From positions 558,001 through 622,000 of the forward strand of contig CAVRGW010000006.1 in the NCBI GenBank assembly GCA_963720885.1: a stretch of DNA of 64,000 nucleotides. The letters run 5' to 3'. Position 1 is the first letter of the stretch; each line of letters opens with the position of its first letter. A program made the translations under genes and the position numbers. This DNA is from DATLLN01 sp963720885. GTDB taxonomy: Bacteria > Actinomycetota > Thermoleophilia > Gaiellales > JAICJC01. Below are positions 1-8,099 of the stretch, in pieces. The notes under the pieces are model-generated. The model was not told where the DNA came from. It was given only the letters and a program-made list of their open reading frames with translations, and searched no databases.

Positions 1-330
1 ACTGGGTGATCCCGGCCAAGGCCAAGAACCCGGATCTCGCGTTCGCATACGTCAAGATCGCGAGCGACGCAGCAGGCGGGCGCCGACCTGGCCTCGATGG
101 TGGGCTCGCCGCCGGCCAACAAGCAGGCGCTCGACGGGATCTCCGATCCCAACGTCAAGTTCTTCGCCGGGCTCGGTTCGGACGCGGGCATCCCGCTGCT
201 CGACAGCGTGATCCCGGTCAACCTGGCGCTCTACTACTACAAGCAGTTGCAGGCCGCGTTCGCGGGCACCACGTCGCCCCAGGACGCCATGCAGAACGTT
301 GACGACGAGCGTCAGCAGCTCAATCCCTGA
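1..330 (+). CDS. C-terminal end of an ABC sugar-binding protein (partial, frameshifted)
   Basis: Only the last ~110 residues lie in the window. The protein should be the extracellular, lipid-anchored solute-binding subunit of the importer whose permeases follow. The tail reads like that family: a hydrophilic ANKQALDG helix, then a LALYYYKQLQAAF helix, then a DAMQNVDDERQQL end. The reading frame changes between bases 66 and 80: codons before this (WVIPAKAKNPDLAFAYVKIASD) are in frame 3, and codons after it (AGADLASMVGSPPANKQ) are in frame 1. Both halves match one protein, so either a sequencing error or a real disabling frameshift is present. It overlaps the first permease by 32 nt. Confidence 0.75.
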
Positions 331-1246
331 CGGTGACACACCGGGCGCCGGGCTTCCCCGGCGCTCGGTGCTCCACCGGCTCGGTCGCACCGAGTGGTTG
401 TGGGGCGTGATCTTTGCGCTCCCCGCCGTGGTGCTGATCGCGCTGTTCGTCGCCTACCCGGTGGGCACCGTCGTGTACTACGGGTTCACCCGGTGGAACG
501 GGCTCAGCCCGGCCGAGTGGGTGGGCATCCACAACTACCGCGTTCTGCTGGACGACAAGGTCTTCCGCCAGGCGCTCAAGAACAACTTCCTGTTCGCGTT
601 GTCGGTGCCGATCCAGATGACGCTGCCGCTGCTGCTGGCCTACCTGATCCACGTGCGGATCACCGGCTGGTCGTTCTTCCGGGCGACGTTCTTCATTCCG
701 GCAACGATCGCCACGGTTGTCGTTGGCATCGTCGCCTACAGCACCTTCCAGGTGAGCGGCGCGCTCAACTCGCTGCTCGGCTCCGTCGGGCTCGATTCGC
801 TGCAGCATGACTGGCTGTCCAGCTCGCACACGTCGATCCCGCTGATCCTGTTCGTCGTCGTCTGGGCGAACTTCGGCTACAACGTCCTGATCTATCTGGC
901 CGGCATGTCGGCGCTCGACCCCGCGCTCGAGGAGGCGGCCAGGATGGACGGCGCGAACCCGTGGCGGATCCTGATCTCGGTCGTCGCGCCCAACCTGCGG
1001 CGGGTGATGGAGCTGGTGCTGGTCACCTCCACGGTGACCGCCTTCGCCTACATGTTCACGTACATCTACGTGATCACCAACGGCGGGCCCGGCTTCGACA
1101 CGAACGTCGCCGAGTTCCAGATCTACTACCAGTGGTTCACCAATGGCAATGCGGGATACGCGTGCGCCATGGCGACGCTGCTGCTGGCCATCACCACGCT
1201 GCTCGGGCTCGTCCAGATCCGCGTGCTGACCCGGAGGATGGGGTGA
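299..1246 (+). CDS. ABC transporter permease, MalF/UgpA type
   Basis: This is an inner-membrane subunit of a carbohydrate importer of the CUT1 class, 315 residues with about six membrane segments starting near residue 35. The cytoplasmic coupling loop that docks the ATPase is visible as EEAARMDGANPW near residue 205, the EAA-X3-G motif. The chosen start is TTG at 299, inside the binding-protein gene; a GTG at 368 is a plausible alternative that keeps all membrane segments. The stop overlaps the next permease start (GTGA). No ATPase gene is in the window, so the transporter probably uses a shared MsmX-type ATPase encoded elsewhere (inference). Confidence 0.9.
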   Translation: MTTSVSSSIPDGDTPGAGLPRRSVLHRLGRTEWLWGVIFALPAVVLIALFVAYPVGTVVYYGFTRWNGLSPAEWVGIHNYRVLLDDKVFRQALKNNFLFALSVPIQMTLPLLLAYLIHVRITGWSFFRATFFIPATIATVVVGIVAYSTFQVSGALNSLLGSVGLDSLQHDWLSSSHTSIPLILFVVVWANFGYNVLIYLAGMSALDPALEEAARMDGANPWRILISVVAPNLRRVMELVLVTSTVTAFAYMFTYIYVITNGGPGFDTNVAEFQIYYQWFTNGNAGYACAMATLLLAITTLLGLVQIRVLTRRMG

Positions 1247-2112
1247 ACGAGCGGGGCACGACCGGCCGGCTGATGCGGCTGCCCGCGGCGCAGCGGTGGC
1301 CGCTGATCGTCGGCATGCTGCTGCTCAGCGCCTCGGCGTTCTTCCCGCTCTACGTGATGGCGTCGAACGCGTTCCGCACGAACCTCGACTGGGCGAACTC
1401 GCAGATCGGCCTGCCCACGACGGCCAGCCTGGATGCGTTCCGGCGGGCATGGGACGGCGCGAGCATCGGCTCGTCGTTCGTCAACTCGATCGAGATCTCG
1501 GTGGGCACCGTGGTGCTGTCGGTGGCGGTGGCGACGATGGCGGCGTACGCGTGCTCGAAGATCTCCTGGTGGCCGCGGCAGTTCATCTTCCTGTTCCTGC
1601 TGTTCTGGATCGTCGTGCCGCCGCTGGTGCTGCTGGTGCCCGTGTACATCGAGCTGGCCAGCCTGCCGCTGATCCACACGAACCTGCTCGACTCGAAGCT
1701 CGGCATCGTGCTCGTCTACACAGCGGTCAACCTGCCGTTCAACGTCTATCTGATGACTGCCTACTTCCGGTCGCTGCCCGATGAGCTGCTGGAGGCGGCG
1801 CGGATCGACGGCGCCTCCGTGCCACAGACGTTCGCGCTGGTGATGGTGCCGTTGGCGCGTCCGGCGCTGGCGACCCTCGCGATCTTCAACTTCCTCTGGG
1901 CGTGGAACGAGTTCATGTTCGCGCTGTTCATCCTCACATCGACAAGCACCAAGCCGCTGACCGTCGCCGTCCAGCAGCTGCAGGGCCGGTTCGACCAGGA
2001 TCCGACGGCGCTGATGGCCGGCCTCTGCATCGCGACACTACCGGTGATCGGCGTCTACCTGATCTTCCAGCGCCACCTCGTCCGCGCGATCACGGCCGGC
2101 GTCGGCAAGTAG
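1243..2112 (+). CDS. ABC transporter permease, MalG/UgpE type
   Basis: This is the second membrane subunit of the same sugar importer, 289 residues with six predicted membrane segments. The coupling motif LLEAARIDGASVPQ lies near residue 190 and is followed by the family's LAIFNFLWAWNEFMF segment. The start is GTG at 1243, sharing four bases with the stop of the first permease, which implies translational coupling. It ends 3 bp from the convergent membrane protein at 2116. The substrate cannot be read from the sequence. Confidence 0.92.
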   Translation: MNERGTTGRLMRLPAAQRWPLIVGMLLLSASAFFPLYVMASNAFRTNLDWANSQIGLPTTASLDAFRRAWDGASIGSSFVNSIEISVGTVVLSVAVATMAAYACSKISWWPRQFIFLFLLFWIVVPPLVLLVPVYIELASLPLIHTNLLDSKLGIVLVYTAVNLPFNVYLMTAYFRSLPDELLEAARIDGASVPQTFALVMVPLARPALATLAIFNFLWAWNEFMFALFILTSTSTKPLTVAVQQLQGRFDQDPTALMAGLCIATLPVIGVYLIFQRHLVRAITAGVGK

Positions 2113-2115
2113 CGC

Positions 2116-3357
2116 TCAGCCGCGGTCGGCCGGCTGCCGGAGCCACAGCGTGACGTGGGCCGGCCGGACGGTCGCCGACACGGCGCCGACCAGCTCGGCA
2201 CCCAGCACGTCGAGGTCGACCTTTCGTCGCACCTGGTCGCTGAACTCGTCGAGCGTGCGCGCCGGGTCATACGCCAGCCGGGCGAACCGGCGGTCGATCG
2301 TCGCCTTGATCCGCGACTGGAGGGGGCGCGAGACGACCACCACCAGCAGCGTCGACAGCGTCACCGCCAGCGCGTCCGACCTGCCCGTCGCCGCCCGCAG
2401 CACCGAGCTCAGCCCGACGACGCCGGTCAGATAGATCCCGATCAGCACCGCCGCCAGGCACGAGTAGGTCAGCGTCCGCCGGATGATCAGGTCGATGTCG
2501 TACAACCGGTACTGGAAGACGGCGAAGCCGATCGACACTGGGATCAGGCCGAAGCTGATCAGCGCGACGGTCTGCAGTACCCGCAGCCACTCCGGCGTGT
2601 CCGCACCGCTCGGCAGGATCGCCGCAAGCACCATCGCGACCGCGAAGATGCCGGCCACCGCCGCGGCGGCCGCGGCAAGCCACTTCATCTGCAGCCGCTC
2701 GGTGCCCCGCGAGCGCCGGAAGCGGAGAATCAGGCTGAGCGCTGCCCCGAGGATGGCGATGGGCACCATGATCACCACCGACCGGAGCACCTGGATGACA
2801 GTGCCGAGCGCGTCGATCCCCAGCGGATTCACGGTATTGGGGAACGAGCTGTCCGACATCCGACCGGGATCGCAGAGGATCGCCAGCGACGCGACGATCA
2901 GACCAGCAGCGCTTGACCAGGCGAGCCACCGCCAGCGTGGCGTCAGCAGATGGCCGTCGGGGAACAGCAGCAGGAGGAACACACCGGTCAGCCCGATCCC
3001 CGGCACCCACAGCATGCTGTCGATCGACGCCGCCACGACCGCCAGATCGTGCGAGCCACGATGCAGCTCCAGCCCGTAGGTGGCGTAGCTCGAGCACACG
3101 AGGTCCAGCCCCCAGGTGGCTCCGATCGCGAGCAGGATCCAGCCCACGGGGTTGCCCGGGTTCCTGGCGGCGACCAGCACGCCGACAAGGGCGAACAGGA
3201 ACGTCGAGATCACGAACGCCACACCGGACGCCGTCCCGCTCAACCCCCAGTCCGTGTCCGCTGTGCTGTCCCCCGTTGGCACGGTTGCGATCAGACCCAC
3301 GATGTAGAACACGCAGATGAGGGCGAAGACGGTCCAGGCGAGGCGTCGAGGCGACAT
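2116..3357 (-). CDS. Orphan sensor-like polytopic membrane protein
   Basis: A 413-residue protein with about ten hydrophobic segments. Its C-terminal cytoplasmic stretch (RRFARLAYDPARTLDEFSDQ, then VDLDVLGAELVG and VRPAHVTLWLR) is the linker and GAF-like region typical of actinobacterial membrane sensor histidine kinases. The protein stops there: no dimerisation/phosphoacceptor helix and no ATPase domain follow, and no response regulator lies nearby. It may be a kinase that lost its catalytic half or a distinct signalling membrane protein. It lies 39 bp downstream of the agmatinase gene on the same strand. Function unknown. Confidence 0.75.
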   Translation of the reverse strand: MSPRRLAWTVFALICVFYIVGLIATVPTGDSTADTDWGLSGTASGVAFVISTFLFALVGVLVAARNPGNPVGWILLAIGATWGLDLVCSSYATYGLELHRGSHDLAVVAASIDSMLWVPGIGLTGVFLLLLFPDGHLLTPRWRWLAWSSAAGLIVASLAILCDPGRMSDSSFPNTVNPLGIDALGTVIQVLRSVVIMVPIAILGAALSLILRFRRSRGTERLQMKWLAAAAAAVAGIFAVAMVLAAILPSGADTPEWLRVLQTVALISFGLIPVSIGFAVFQYRLYDIDLIIRRTLTYSCLAAVLIGIYLTGVVGLSSVLRAATGRSDALAVTLSTLLVVVVSRPLQSRIKATIDRRFARLAYDPARTLDEFSDQVRRKVDLDVLGAELVGAVSATVRPAHVTLWLRQPADRG

Positions 3358-3396
3358 GGCTGCAGCCAGCTTGTCAGAAACGGCGTTCCGGCTTCG

Positions 3397-4398
3397 TTAC
3401 GGGCGCTCCGGCCGCGCCTCGCGGCCGGTCTTGCGCAGCGCGATGCCGCCCAGCGTCTCCAGAACGACGCGGTGCCCTGCCATGGCGGTGATGCCGGCAG
3501 CGTCGAACGGCGGTGACACCTCGACGATGTCCATGGCGCAGAGGTCGACCGACGAGGCGATCGTCCGCACCGCCCAGAGCAGCTCGCGGGTCATCAGCCC
3601 GCCCGGCTCTGCGGTGCCCGTGCCGGGGGCGAAGGCCGGGTCGAGCACGTCGATGTCCACCGTCAGATAGGTGCGCGGCGCACGCGACTGCGCGTACTCG
3701 ATCGCATCCCGCACGACCGGCCCGATCCCACGCTCGGTGATCTCGCCGAGCGTGTGCCAGCAAAAGCCCTGCTCGCGCATCCAGTCGAACTCCTCGGGGA
3801 ACGGCCAGGCGCCGCGCAGGCCGATCTGCACGATGTTGTGGCCGTCCAGGTGCCCGTCAATCACCGCGCGCGAGAACGGCACGCCGTGCGGCGACTCCTC
3901 GGGCTCGAGGCCCGTGTCGGCATGCGTGTCGAAGTGGATCACCGAGAAGCCGTCGGTGCCGAACTGCGCAGACAACGCGGCCAGGACGGGCGTGGACAGG
4001 GAGTGGTCGCCGCCCAGGACGACGGCCACGGCGCCCGCCGACAGGATCTCGCCGACCCGCGCCTGGAGTCCCGCGTGGTTGTGGGCGAGGTTCGACGAGC
4101 GCACCTCGACGTCGCCGTAGTCGACGATGTCGAGCTCCTTGTAGGGGTCGATGCCGAGCTCCATGTTCGGACGGTCGACCGGGAGGCCGACGTCCTCGCC
4201 GGAGCGAATGGCCCGCGGGCCGAACCGCGTGCCGGGCCGGTAGGACACGCCTTCGTCGAACGGCGCGCCGACGATCGCGATGTCGGCGCCGGCGAGCCCG
4301 GAGGGCTCCAGCACGAGCGGCACGCGGCCAAACGTCAGGCCGACGCCCGTGTAGCCGTTCTCATCGGGGCGGTTGGGCTGGAAGCGACCCTCGGGCAT
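3397..4398 (-). CDS. speB: Agmatinase/arginase-family ureohydrolase
   Basis: A 333-residue hydrolase of the binuclear-manganese ureohydrolase family, expected to split urea from agmatine to give putrescine. The metal ligands are all present: GGDHS (129-133), HFDTHAD (155-161) and TVDIDVLDPA (247-256), followed by GTGTAEPGG. Length and N-terminal layout fit agmatinase more than arginase, although guanidinobutyrase or formiminoglutamase activity cannot be excluded. A TATGAT hexamer lies 9 nt before the ATG. The Orn/Lys/Arg decarboxylase at 8100 could supply agmatine (inference). Confidence 0.85.
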   Translation of the reverse strand: MPEGRFQPNRPDENGYTGVGLTFGRVPLVLEPSGLAGADIAIVGAPFDEGVSYRPGTRFGPRAIRSGEDVGLPVDRPNMELGIDPYKELDIVDYGDVEVRSSNLAHNHAGLQARVGEILSAGAVAVVLGGDHSLSTPVLAALSAQFGTDGFSVIHFDTHADTGLEPEESPHGVPFSRAVIDGHLDGHNIVQIGLRGAWPFPEEFDWMREQGFCWHTLGEITERGIGPVVRDAIEYAQSRAPRTYLTVDIDVLDPAFAPGTGTAEPGGLMTRELLWAVRTIASSVDLCAMDIVEVSPPFDAAGITAMAGHRVVLETLGGIALRKTGREARPERP

Positions 4399-4426
4399 GA
4401 GGTCGCCATCATATAGCTGCCCTGGT

Positions 4427-4455
4427 GCAACAACGGGGTCAGACCCCTTTGTTGC
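4427..4455. repeat. Palindromic repeat, GGGGTCAGACCCC family, left copy
   Basis: A 29-bp imperfect palindrome with a GGGGTCAGACCCC core and outer arms GCAACAA/TTGTTGC. It is the exact reverse complement of 4918-4946, so the two copies form a perfect inverted pair around the small gene at 4464-4865. The same core recurs at 53.7-53.9 kb. Such extragenic palindromes are usually REP-like elements and can act as transcription terminators. Confidence 0.85.
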
Positions 4456-4463
4456 ACGCCGCC

Positions 4464-4865
4464 CTAGGAGGTCGCGTCCCCCAGGCAGTTCAGGAGCGTC
4501 GTCTGCACCTCGTCGGGCGGCGCCGAACGCCAGAGCACGATGGCGTTGGCCACACGCGAGACGAGCTCCCGGTCGATATCCGGATCCGTGCGCACCTGGG
4601 CGGCCTGCGACTCCGCCTGCTCGTTGCTGGCGAAGAAGTCGACGACCGCGAGGTCGTCACCAAGGCTCACGGCGGCGGACGTGACCACGCCGATCGCTCC
4701 ACGCCTGAACGCCACGGAGCCGTGCGCGCGGTCGATGCAGCTCAGGAGGGCGCGGCGCTCATACGTGATAGTCCGATGCCGTTCGGCGTTCAGTCCAGCA
4801 GTCTGCCGCGGTGGACCTGGCGCAGCGTGCCAGCCGCTGCACCCCGAAGCGAGCAGCCCCACCAC
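4464..4865 (-). CDS. Small lipoprotein-like hypothetical protein
   Basis: An unrecognised 133-residue protein. It starts with a short hydrophobic stretch ending in LLASGCSG, which looks like a lipobox. The open frame continues upstream through TRCLAAIVVG, giving a better signal peptide, but no ATG, GTG or TTG exists there; the only start is the GTG pair at 4865/4862, so the N-terminus looks shortened. The mature part has two further cysteines, near residues 43 and 127. The gene sits alone between two exact inverted repeats, which may mean it arrived or moves as a unit (inference). Confidence 0.55.
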   Translation of the reverse strand: MVGLLASGCSGWHAAPGPPRQTAGLNAERHRTITYERRALLSCIDRAHGSVAFRRGAIGVVTSAAVSLGDDLAVVDFFASNEQAESQAAQVRTDPDIDRELVSRVANAIVLWRSAPPDEVQTTLLNCLGDATS

Positions 4866-4917
4866 GATTGCGGCCAGGCAACGCGTCCCACTCCCCCATG
4901 GTACCGGCGAACTCCAC

Positions 4918-4946
4918 GCAACAAAGGGGTCTGACCCCGTTGTTGC
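4918..4946. repeat. Palindromic repeat, GGGGTCAGACCCC family, right copy
   Basis: This is the exact 29-bp reverse complement of 4427-4455. It lies 7 bp from the stop of the DUF5519 gene and upstream of the lipoprotein-like gene, so it may also terminate transcripts entering from the right. Confidence 0.85.
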
Positions 4947-4953
4947 GCCGCTC

Positions 4954-5439
4954 CTAGATCGGTGTCTCGGGATCCCCGTGCACGTCCGGCGTGGTGGCCG
5001 GATCGGCGTCGGGATGCGGCGGCCGCGGCGTGCCGTCGTCCTCCTGCTGGTCGTCCGGATTCGGCTCGGGCTTCTCGGTCATCGCTGAACCGTGCCCCGC
5101 GGGAGAAGGGTCGGAAACACCGCCGGTGCCGTGCCGGGCGACGACCCGGTCGTAGTTGAGTCGCAGCAGCGCGATCACGTCATCGACGTCAGCCTCGCTC
5201 TCGATCGACCGCGCCGCCATCCCCACCGAGTCCGGGAACACCGGATGCGGGCCCACGCGGCCCTGCTCGCGCAGCTCCGTCGCGACCCGCTTGGGAAACG
5301 CGAAGTGCGCCGCCCGGTCGCCGTGCAGATGGCCGAGCTCGCGCTTGCCGACCACGAACGCGGTCGCGCCGAAGTTGCCCGGCTGCGTGGCGACGCCCGG
5401 CCAGGAACCGACCTCGGCCCGGATCCGCCCCGCAGTCAC
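4954..5439 (-). CDS. DUF5519 (luciferase-domain) protein
   Basis: About 161 residues. The central region VGSWPGVATQPGNFGATAF, then GKRELGHLHGD, FPKRVATEL and LPDSVG matches the small DUF5519/luciferase-domain family found in actinobacteria, whose role is unknown. The last ~50 residues are an acidic, proline-rich tail (EPNPDDQQEDDGT, DADPATTPD) that is probably disordered. The start is GTG at 5439, overlapping the upstream stop as GTGA, so it is translationally coupled to the PEP-mutase-like gene. Confidence 0.7.
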   Translation of the reverse strand: MTAGRIRAEVGSWPGVATQPGNFGATAFVVGKRELGHLHGDRAAHFAFPKRVATELREQGRVGPHPVFPDSVGMAARSIESEADVDDVIALLRLNYDRVVARHGTGGVSDPSPAGHGSAMTEKPEPNPDDQQEDDGTPRPPHPDADPATTPDVHGDPETPI

Positions 5440-6245
5440 CACGAGAAGGCGACCGCCCGGTCGTCCGGCGTCAGTCCGCCGACCGCGTAGGTGGACGTGC
5501 CGTCCCCGCGCAGCTCGCGGGCGCCGGCGACCAGCGCGCCGTACGCGGCGCTCGCCAGCAGGCTGCCGGTGGATACGCGGCGGACGCCCAGCGACTCCAG
5601 CTCCGGCACCGACGGTGCGCCGGGCAGCGCAAGTACGTTCACGGGTACGCCAACCGCACCGACCATCCGGGCGATCTGCGACGGGTCGCGCAGGCCGGGC
5701 GCGTACACCGCGTCGGCGCCGGCATCCCGGTACGCCGACAGCCGGGCGATCGTGTCGTCGAGATCGTCCACCCCGTGCAGATGATTCTCTGCGCGCGCCG
5801 TCAGCACCATCGGCTCGTCGAGCCGGTGCGCCGCGTCGGCGGCCGCGGCCACGCGCTCGGCCGCGCGGCCGGCGTCGTCGATCGAGTCGGTGGCCGGGTC
5901 GTAGTCCTCGATCGAGCAGCCGCTGGCCCCGGCCTCGGCCAGCAGCGTGACGGTCTCGGCCACGCCCTCGAGGTCGTCGGCGAAGCAGCGCTCGCTGTCG
6001 ACGGACAGCGGCAGCGGAGTCGCGGCGGCCAGCTCGGCCACGTGGGCGACCAGCTCGTCGCGCGTCACGTGCTGGTCGTTTCTCCCAAGCGTCCACGCCA
6101 GGCCGGCGCTGGTGGTGGCGAGCGCCTCGAACCCCAGGCTGGTCAGCAGGCGGGTCGATCCCACGTCCCACGGGTTCGGCATCACGAAGATGCCGTCGTG
6201 CTCGTGCAGCGCGCGGAACCGCGCACGGCGTTCGGCGATGGTCAT
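5436..6245 (-). CDS. Isocitrate lyase/PEP mutase-family enzyme
   Basis: A 269-residue TIM-barrel protein of the ICL/PEPM superfamily. Recognisable parts are FVMPNPWDVGSTRLL near residue 20, the metal-site strand PLSVDSERCFADD near 78 and the GCSIEDYDP strand near 110, then AENHLHG and GADAVYAPGL. This subgroup includes 2-methylisocitrate lyase-like and oxaloacetase-like enzymes, and the exact substrate is not predictable. ATG at 6245 is preceded by a GGAGG ribosome site. It is coupled to the DUF5519 gene, suggesting a joint but unknown task. Confidence 0.8.
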   Translation of the reverse strand: MTIAERRARFRALHEHDGIFVMPNPWDVGSTRLLTSLGFEALATTSAGLAWTLGRNDQHVTRDELVAHVAELAAATPLPLSVDSERCFADDLEGVAETVTLLAEAGASGCSIEDYDPATDSIDDAGRAAERVAAAADAAHRLDEPMVLTARAENHLHGVDDLDDTIARLSAYRDAGADAVYAPGLRDPSQIARMVGAVGVPVNVLALPGAPSVPELESLGVRRVSTGSLLASAAYGALVAGARELRGDGTSTYAVGGLTPDDRAVAFSW

Positions 6246-6258
6246 GCGAACCTCCGGG

Positions 6259-7335
6259 TCAGCCGTTGAAGCGGCGCAGCACCGGCCACACCTTCGGTGA
6301 CTGGTGCCCGATGTACCAGAACCCGATGGTACCCACGTGATAGCGGTTCGCGACGGCGACCTTCGCCTCGAGCGACCGCGCGTTCTCGAACCAGACCGTG
6401 TGCTTCACGCCACCGGCGCGGTACGTGAAGGTCGGCGACTGCGACACGGCGTCGAACACCAACGGCGCATTGTGCGCGGTGCGCAGCGCGCTCGCCTGAT
6501 CCCACTGCACCGACGTCGTGCCCTTCTTCGACCAGTTGTAGCCGTACAGCGGGACGCCCAGCTCGACCTTGGACGGAGCGATGACCGACGTTGCGTAACG
6601 GACGACGTCCTCCGTCCACGAGATGTCCGCGATCGGCCCCGGCGATCCCCATGGCCCGTGCTGGTCGTAGACCATCAGCCGCACCCGGCTGGCGACGCGG
6701 CCGAGCGCCGCGTAGTCGAACACCCACTTGTCGATGCCGTACGTCGTGTGGCCGTCGGCCGTCTTGGCCATCACCGTGATCGTGCAGCGCTTGTGCGTCG
6801 CCCGCAGCTTCCCGCACAGCTCTGTGGCAAACGCCGTGAAGCCGGTGCGCATCCGCTGGCCGACGACCGGGTTGGTGGTGTAGGCCATCTTCTCGTAGTC
6901 GATGTCGATGCCGTCGAAGCCGTTGTCGGTGACCAGCTTGACGATCGCCGCCACGTGCGCGTGGCGCTTCGCCGGCGTGTTGAAGATCAGCGAGGCGTCG
7001 GCCGGCCCCCATCCCGCGGTGACGCTCGGCACCACCGCAACGCCCTTCGCGCGGAGCGCCGCGCGCTGGGTGGGATCGAGGATGCCACCGCCTGCGCTGA
7101 AGGTGGTCAGCGATGTCGTCTGATAAGAGAACGGGCTGACGTACCGGAACGACGCGGAGTGGGCGAGCACCGTGTCCAGGCCGTGCGTGCCGTCCCAGCC
7201 GGGCAGCCACGTTGCGAGCACGCGGCCCTGCGGGCGTGGCGCGGCGCTCGACGACGAGAGCGCGCAGGTGAACGCCAGCACGCCGACCAGGGCGATGCCA
7301 AGCAGCAGCCGAGCGTGTGGGACGGATCGGGCCAT
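6259..7335 (-). CDS. Secreted glycoside hydrolase family 18 protein
   Basis: About 358 residues with an N-terminal signal segment (LLLGIALVGVLAFTCALS). The GH18 catalytic signature DGIDIDYE is complete near residues 141-148, with the acid glutamate last. Other family landmarks are the PSVTAGWG strand, MVYDQHGPW near residue 218 and the closing GFWYIGH tryptophan. The barrel resembles YaaH/spore-germination type GH18 proteins acting on chitin or peptidoglycan-type glycans, but no LysM domain is present. ATG 7335 is preferred over ATG 7344 because a TACAGT hexamer abuts 7344 directly and would be 9 nt from 7335. Confidence 0.85.
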   Translation of the reverse strand: MARSVPHARLLLGIALVGVLAFTCALSSSSAAPRPQGRVLATWLPGWDGTHGLDTVLAHSASFRYVSPFSYQTTSLTTFSAGGGILDPTQRAALRAKGVAVVPSVTAGWGPADASLIFNTPAKRHAHVAAIVKLVTDNGFDGIDIDYEKMAYTTNPVVGQRMRTGFTAFATELCGKLRATHKRCTITVMAKTADGHTTYGIDKWVFDYAALGRVASRVRLMVYDQHGPWGSPGPIADISWTEDVVRYATSVIAPSKVELGVPLYGYNWSKKGTTSVQWDQASALRTAHNAPLVFDAVSQSPTFTYRAGGVKHTVWFENARSLEAKVAVANRYHVGTIGFWYIGHQSPKVWPVLRRFNG

Positions 7336-7384
7336 CGCTCTCATACTGTATGGAGCGGGGTGCGATCGCCACCCCCGGCGGCGC

Positions 7385-7390
7385 TAAGGT
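7385..7390 (+). promoter_or_regulatory. Predicted -10 hexamer, leaderless start of the FPASDPP gene
   Basis: TAAGGT ends 6 nt before the ATG at 7397, too close for a ribosome site, so a leaderless transcript is predicted. It lies in the divergent region shared with the GH18 gene. Confidence 0.45.
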
Positions 7391-7396
7391 GCAGCG

Positions 7397-7558
7397 ATGG
7401 GCGGCGACGATCCACGCCGGCCCGGCGACGGGCACGACGACGAGCAGCTCGACGAGGCTCTGGAGGAGAGCTTCCCTGCGAGCGACCCGCCCGCAGGGAA
7501 CGGCTCTGTGATGCCTCCGGCGCCGTCCCGCCCCGATCCCGACGACAAGGAGGGCTAG
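7397..7558 (+). CDS. Small acidic FPASDPP-motif protein
   Basis: A 53-residue protein with the conserved core LDEALEESFPASDPPA at residues 18-33. This motif defines a widespread family of very small bacterial proteins of unknown function, often next to stress genes. The rest is glycine-, proline- and aspartate-rich and probably disordered. It lies 6 bp upstream of the dps-like gene and probably shares its transcript, which suggests a stress-response link (inference). Confidence 0.75.
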   Translation: MGGDDPRRPGDGHDDEQLDEALEESFPASDPPAGNGSVMPPAPSRPDPDDKEG

Positions 7559-7564
7559 GCACCA

Positions 7565-8074
7565 ATGGCCAGCCGCACCGCCACTGAGCAGTTCGCATCG
7601 ACGCACGCCCACCCCACGCTCGGCGGTTCGGAGCGCCGCGAGATCGGCGCCCTGCTCGAGCGGTCACTGATCGACCTGGTCGACCTCTCGCTGATGGCCA
7701 AGCAGGCCCACTGGAACCTCATCGGTCCCCGGTTCCGAGCGCTGCACCTCCACCTCGACGAGATCACCGACGAGCTGCGCGAGCAGTCGGACATCATCGC
7801 CGAGCGTTCTGTGCAGATCGGGATCTTCGTCGATGGCCAGTCCGGCCACGTGGCCGAGCACACCGAGCTCGACCCGTTGCCGCACGGGGCGATCGCCGAC
7901 GAGCGAGCGATCGAGCTGCTCAGCGAGCGGCTGGCGGGCGCGATCGACCGTGGACGCGACGCCATGGGGAAGCTGGGCGAGCTCGACTCGGCGAGCGAGG
8001 ATCTGATGATCGCCGCCGTGCAGGTGCTCGAGAAGCAGCTGTGGATGCTCCGTTCCCAGGAGGCGATGGACTGA
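7565..8074 (+). CDS. dps: Dps/ferritin-like DNA-protection protein
   Basis: A 169-residue four-helix protein. The ferroxidase half-sites are seen in MAKQAHWNLIGPRF (about 39-52) and LHLHLDEITDELREQSD (about 57-73), supplying the His, Asp and Glu ligands used by Dps dodecamers to oxidise iron with peroxide. The C-terminal helix ends in LEKQLWMLRSQ. It is probably co-transcribed with the FPASDPP gene. The basic N-terminal tail used by some Dps proteins for DNA binding is weak here, so iron storage without DNA binding is possible. Confidence 0.85.
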   Translation: MASRTATEQFASTHAHPTLGGSERREIGALLERSLIDLVDLSLMAKQAHWNLIGPRFRALHLHLDEITDELREQSDIIAERSVQIGIFVDGQSGHVAEHTELDPLPHGAIADERAIELLSERLAGAIDRGRDAMGKLGELDSASEDLMIAAVQVLEKQLWMLRSQEAMD

Positions 8075-8082
8075 CCGCGGCG

Positions 8083-8088
8083 TAGACT
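8083..8088 (+). promoter_or_regulatory. Possible -10 hexamer of the decarboxylase gene
   Basis: TAGACT lies 11 nt before the ATG at 8100, between the dps stop and the decarboxylase start. The leader would be only a few nucleotides long. Confidence 0.35.
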
Positions 8089-8099
8089 CCTCCGGCCGA

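Noticed and set aside
4954..6171. One long minus-strand protein across this interval
   Set aside because: Only the last ~160 residues look like protein; the front is arginine/alanine-rich antisense of the PEP-mutase-like gene in another frame. Two overlapping genes explain the region.
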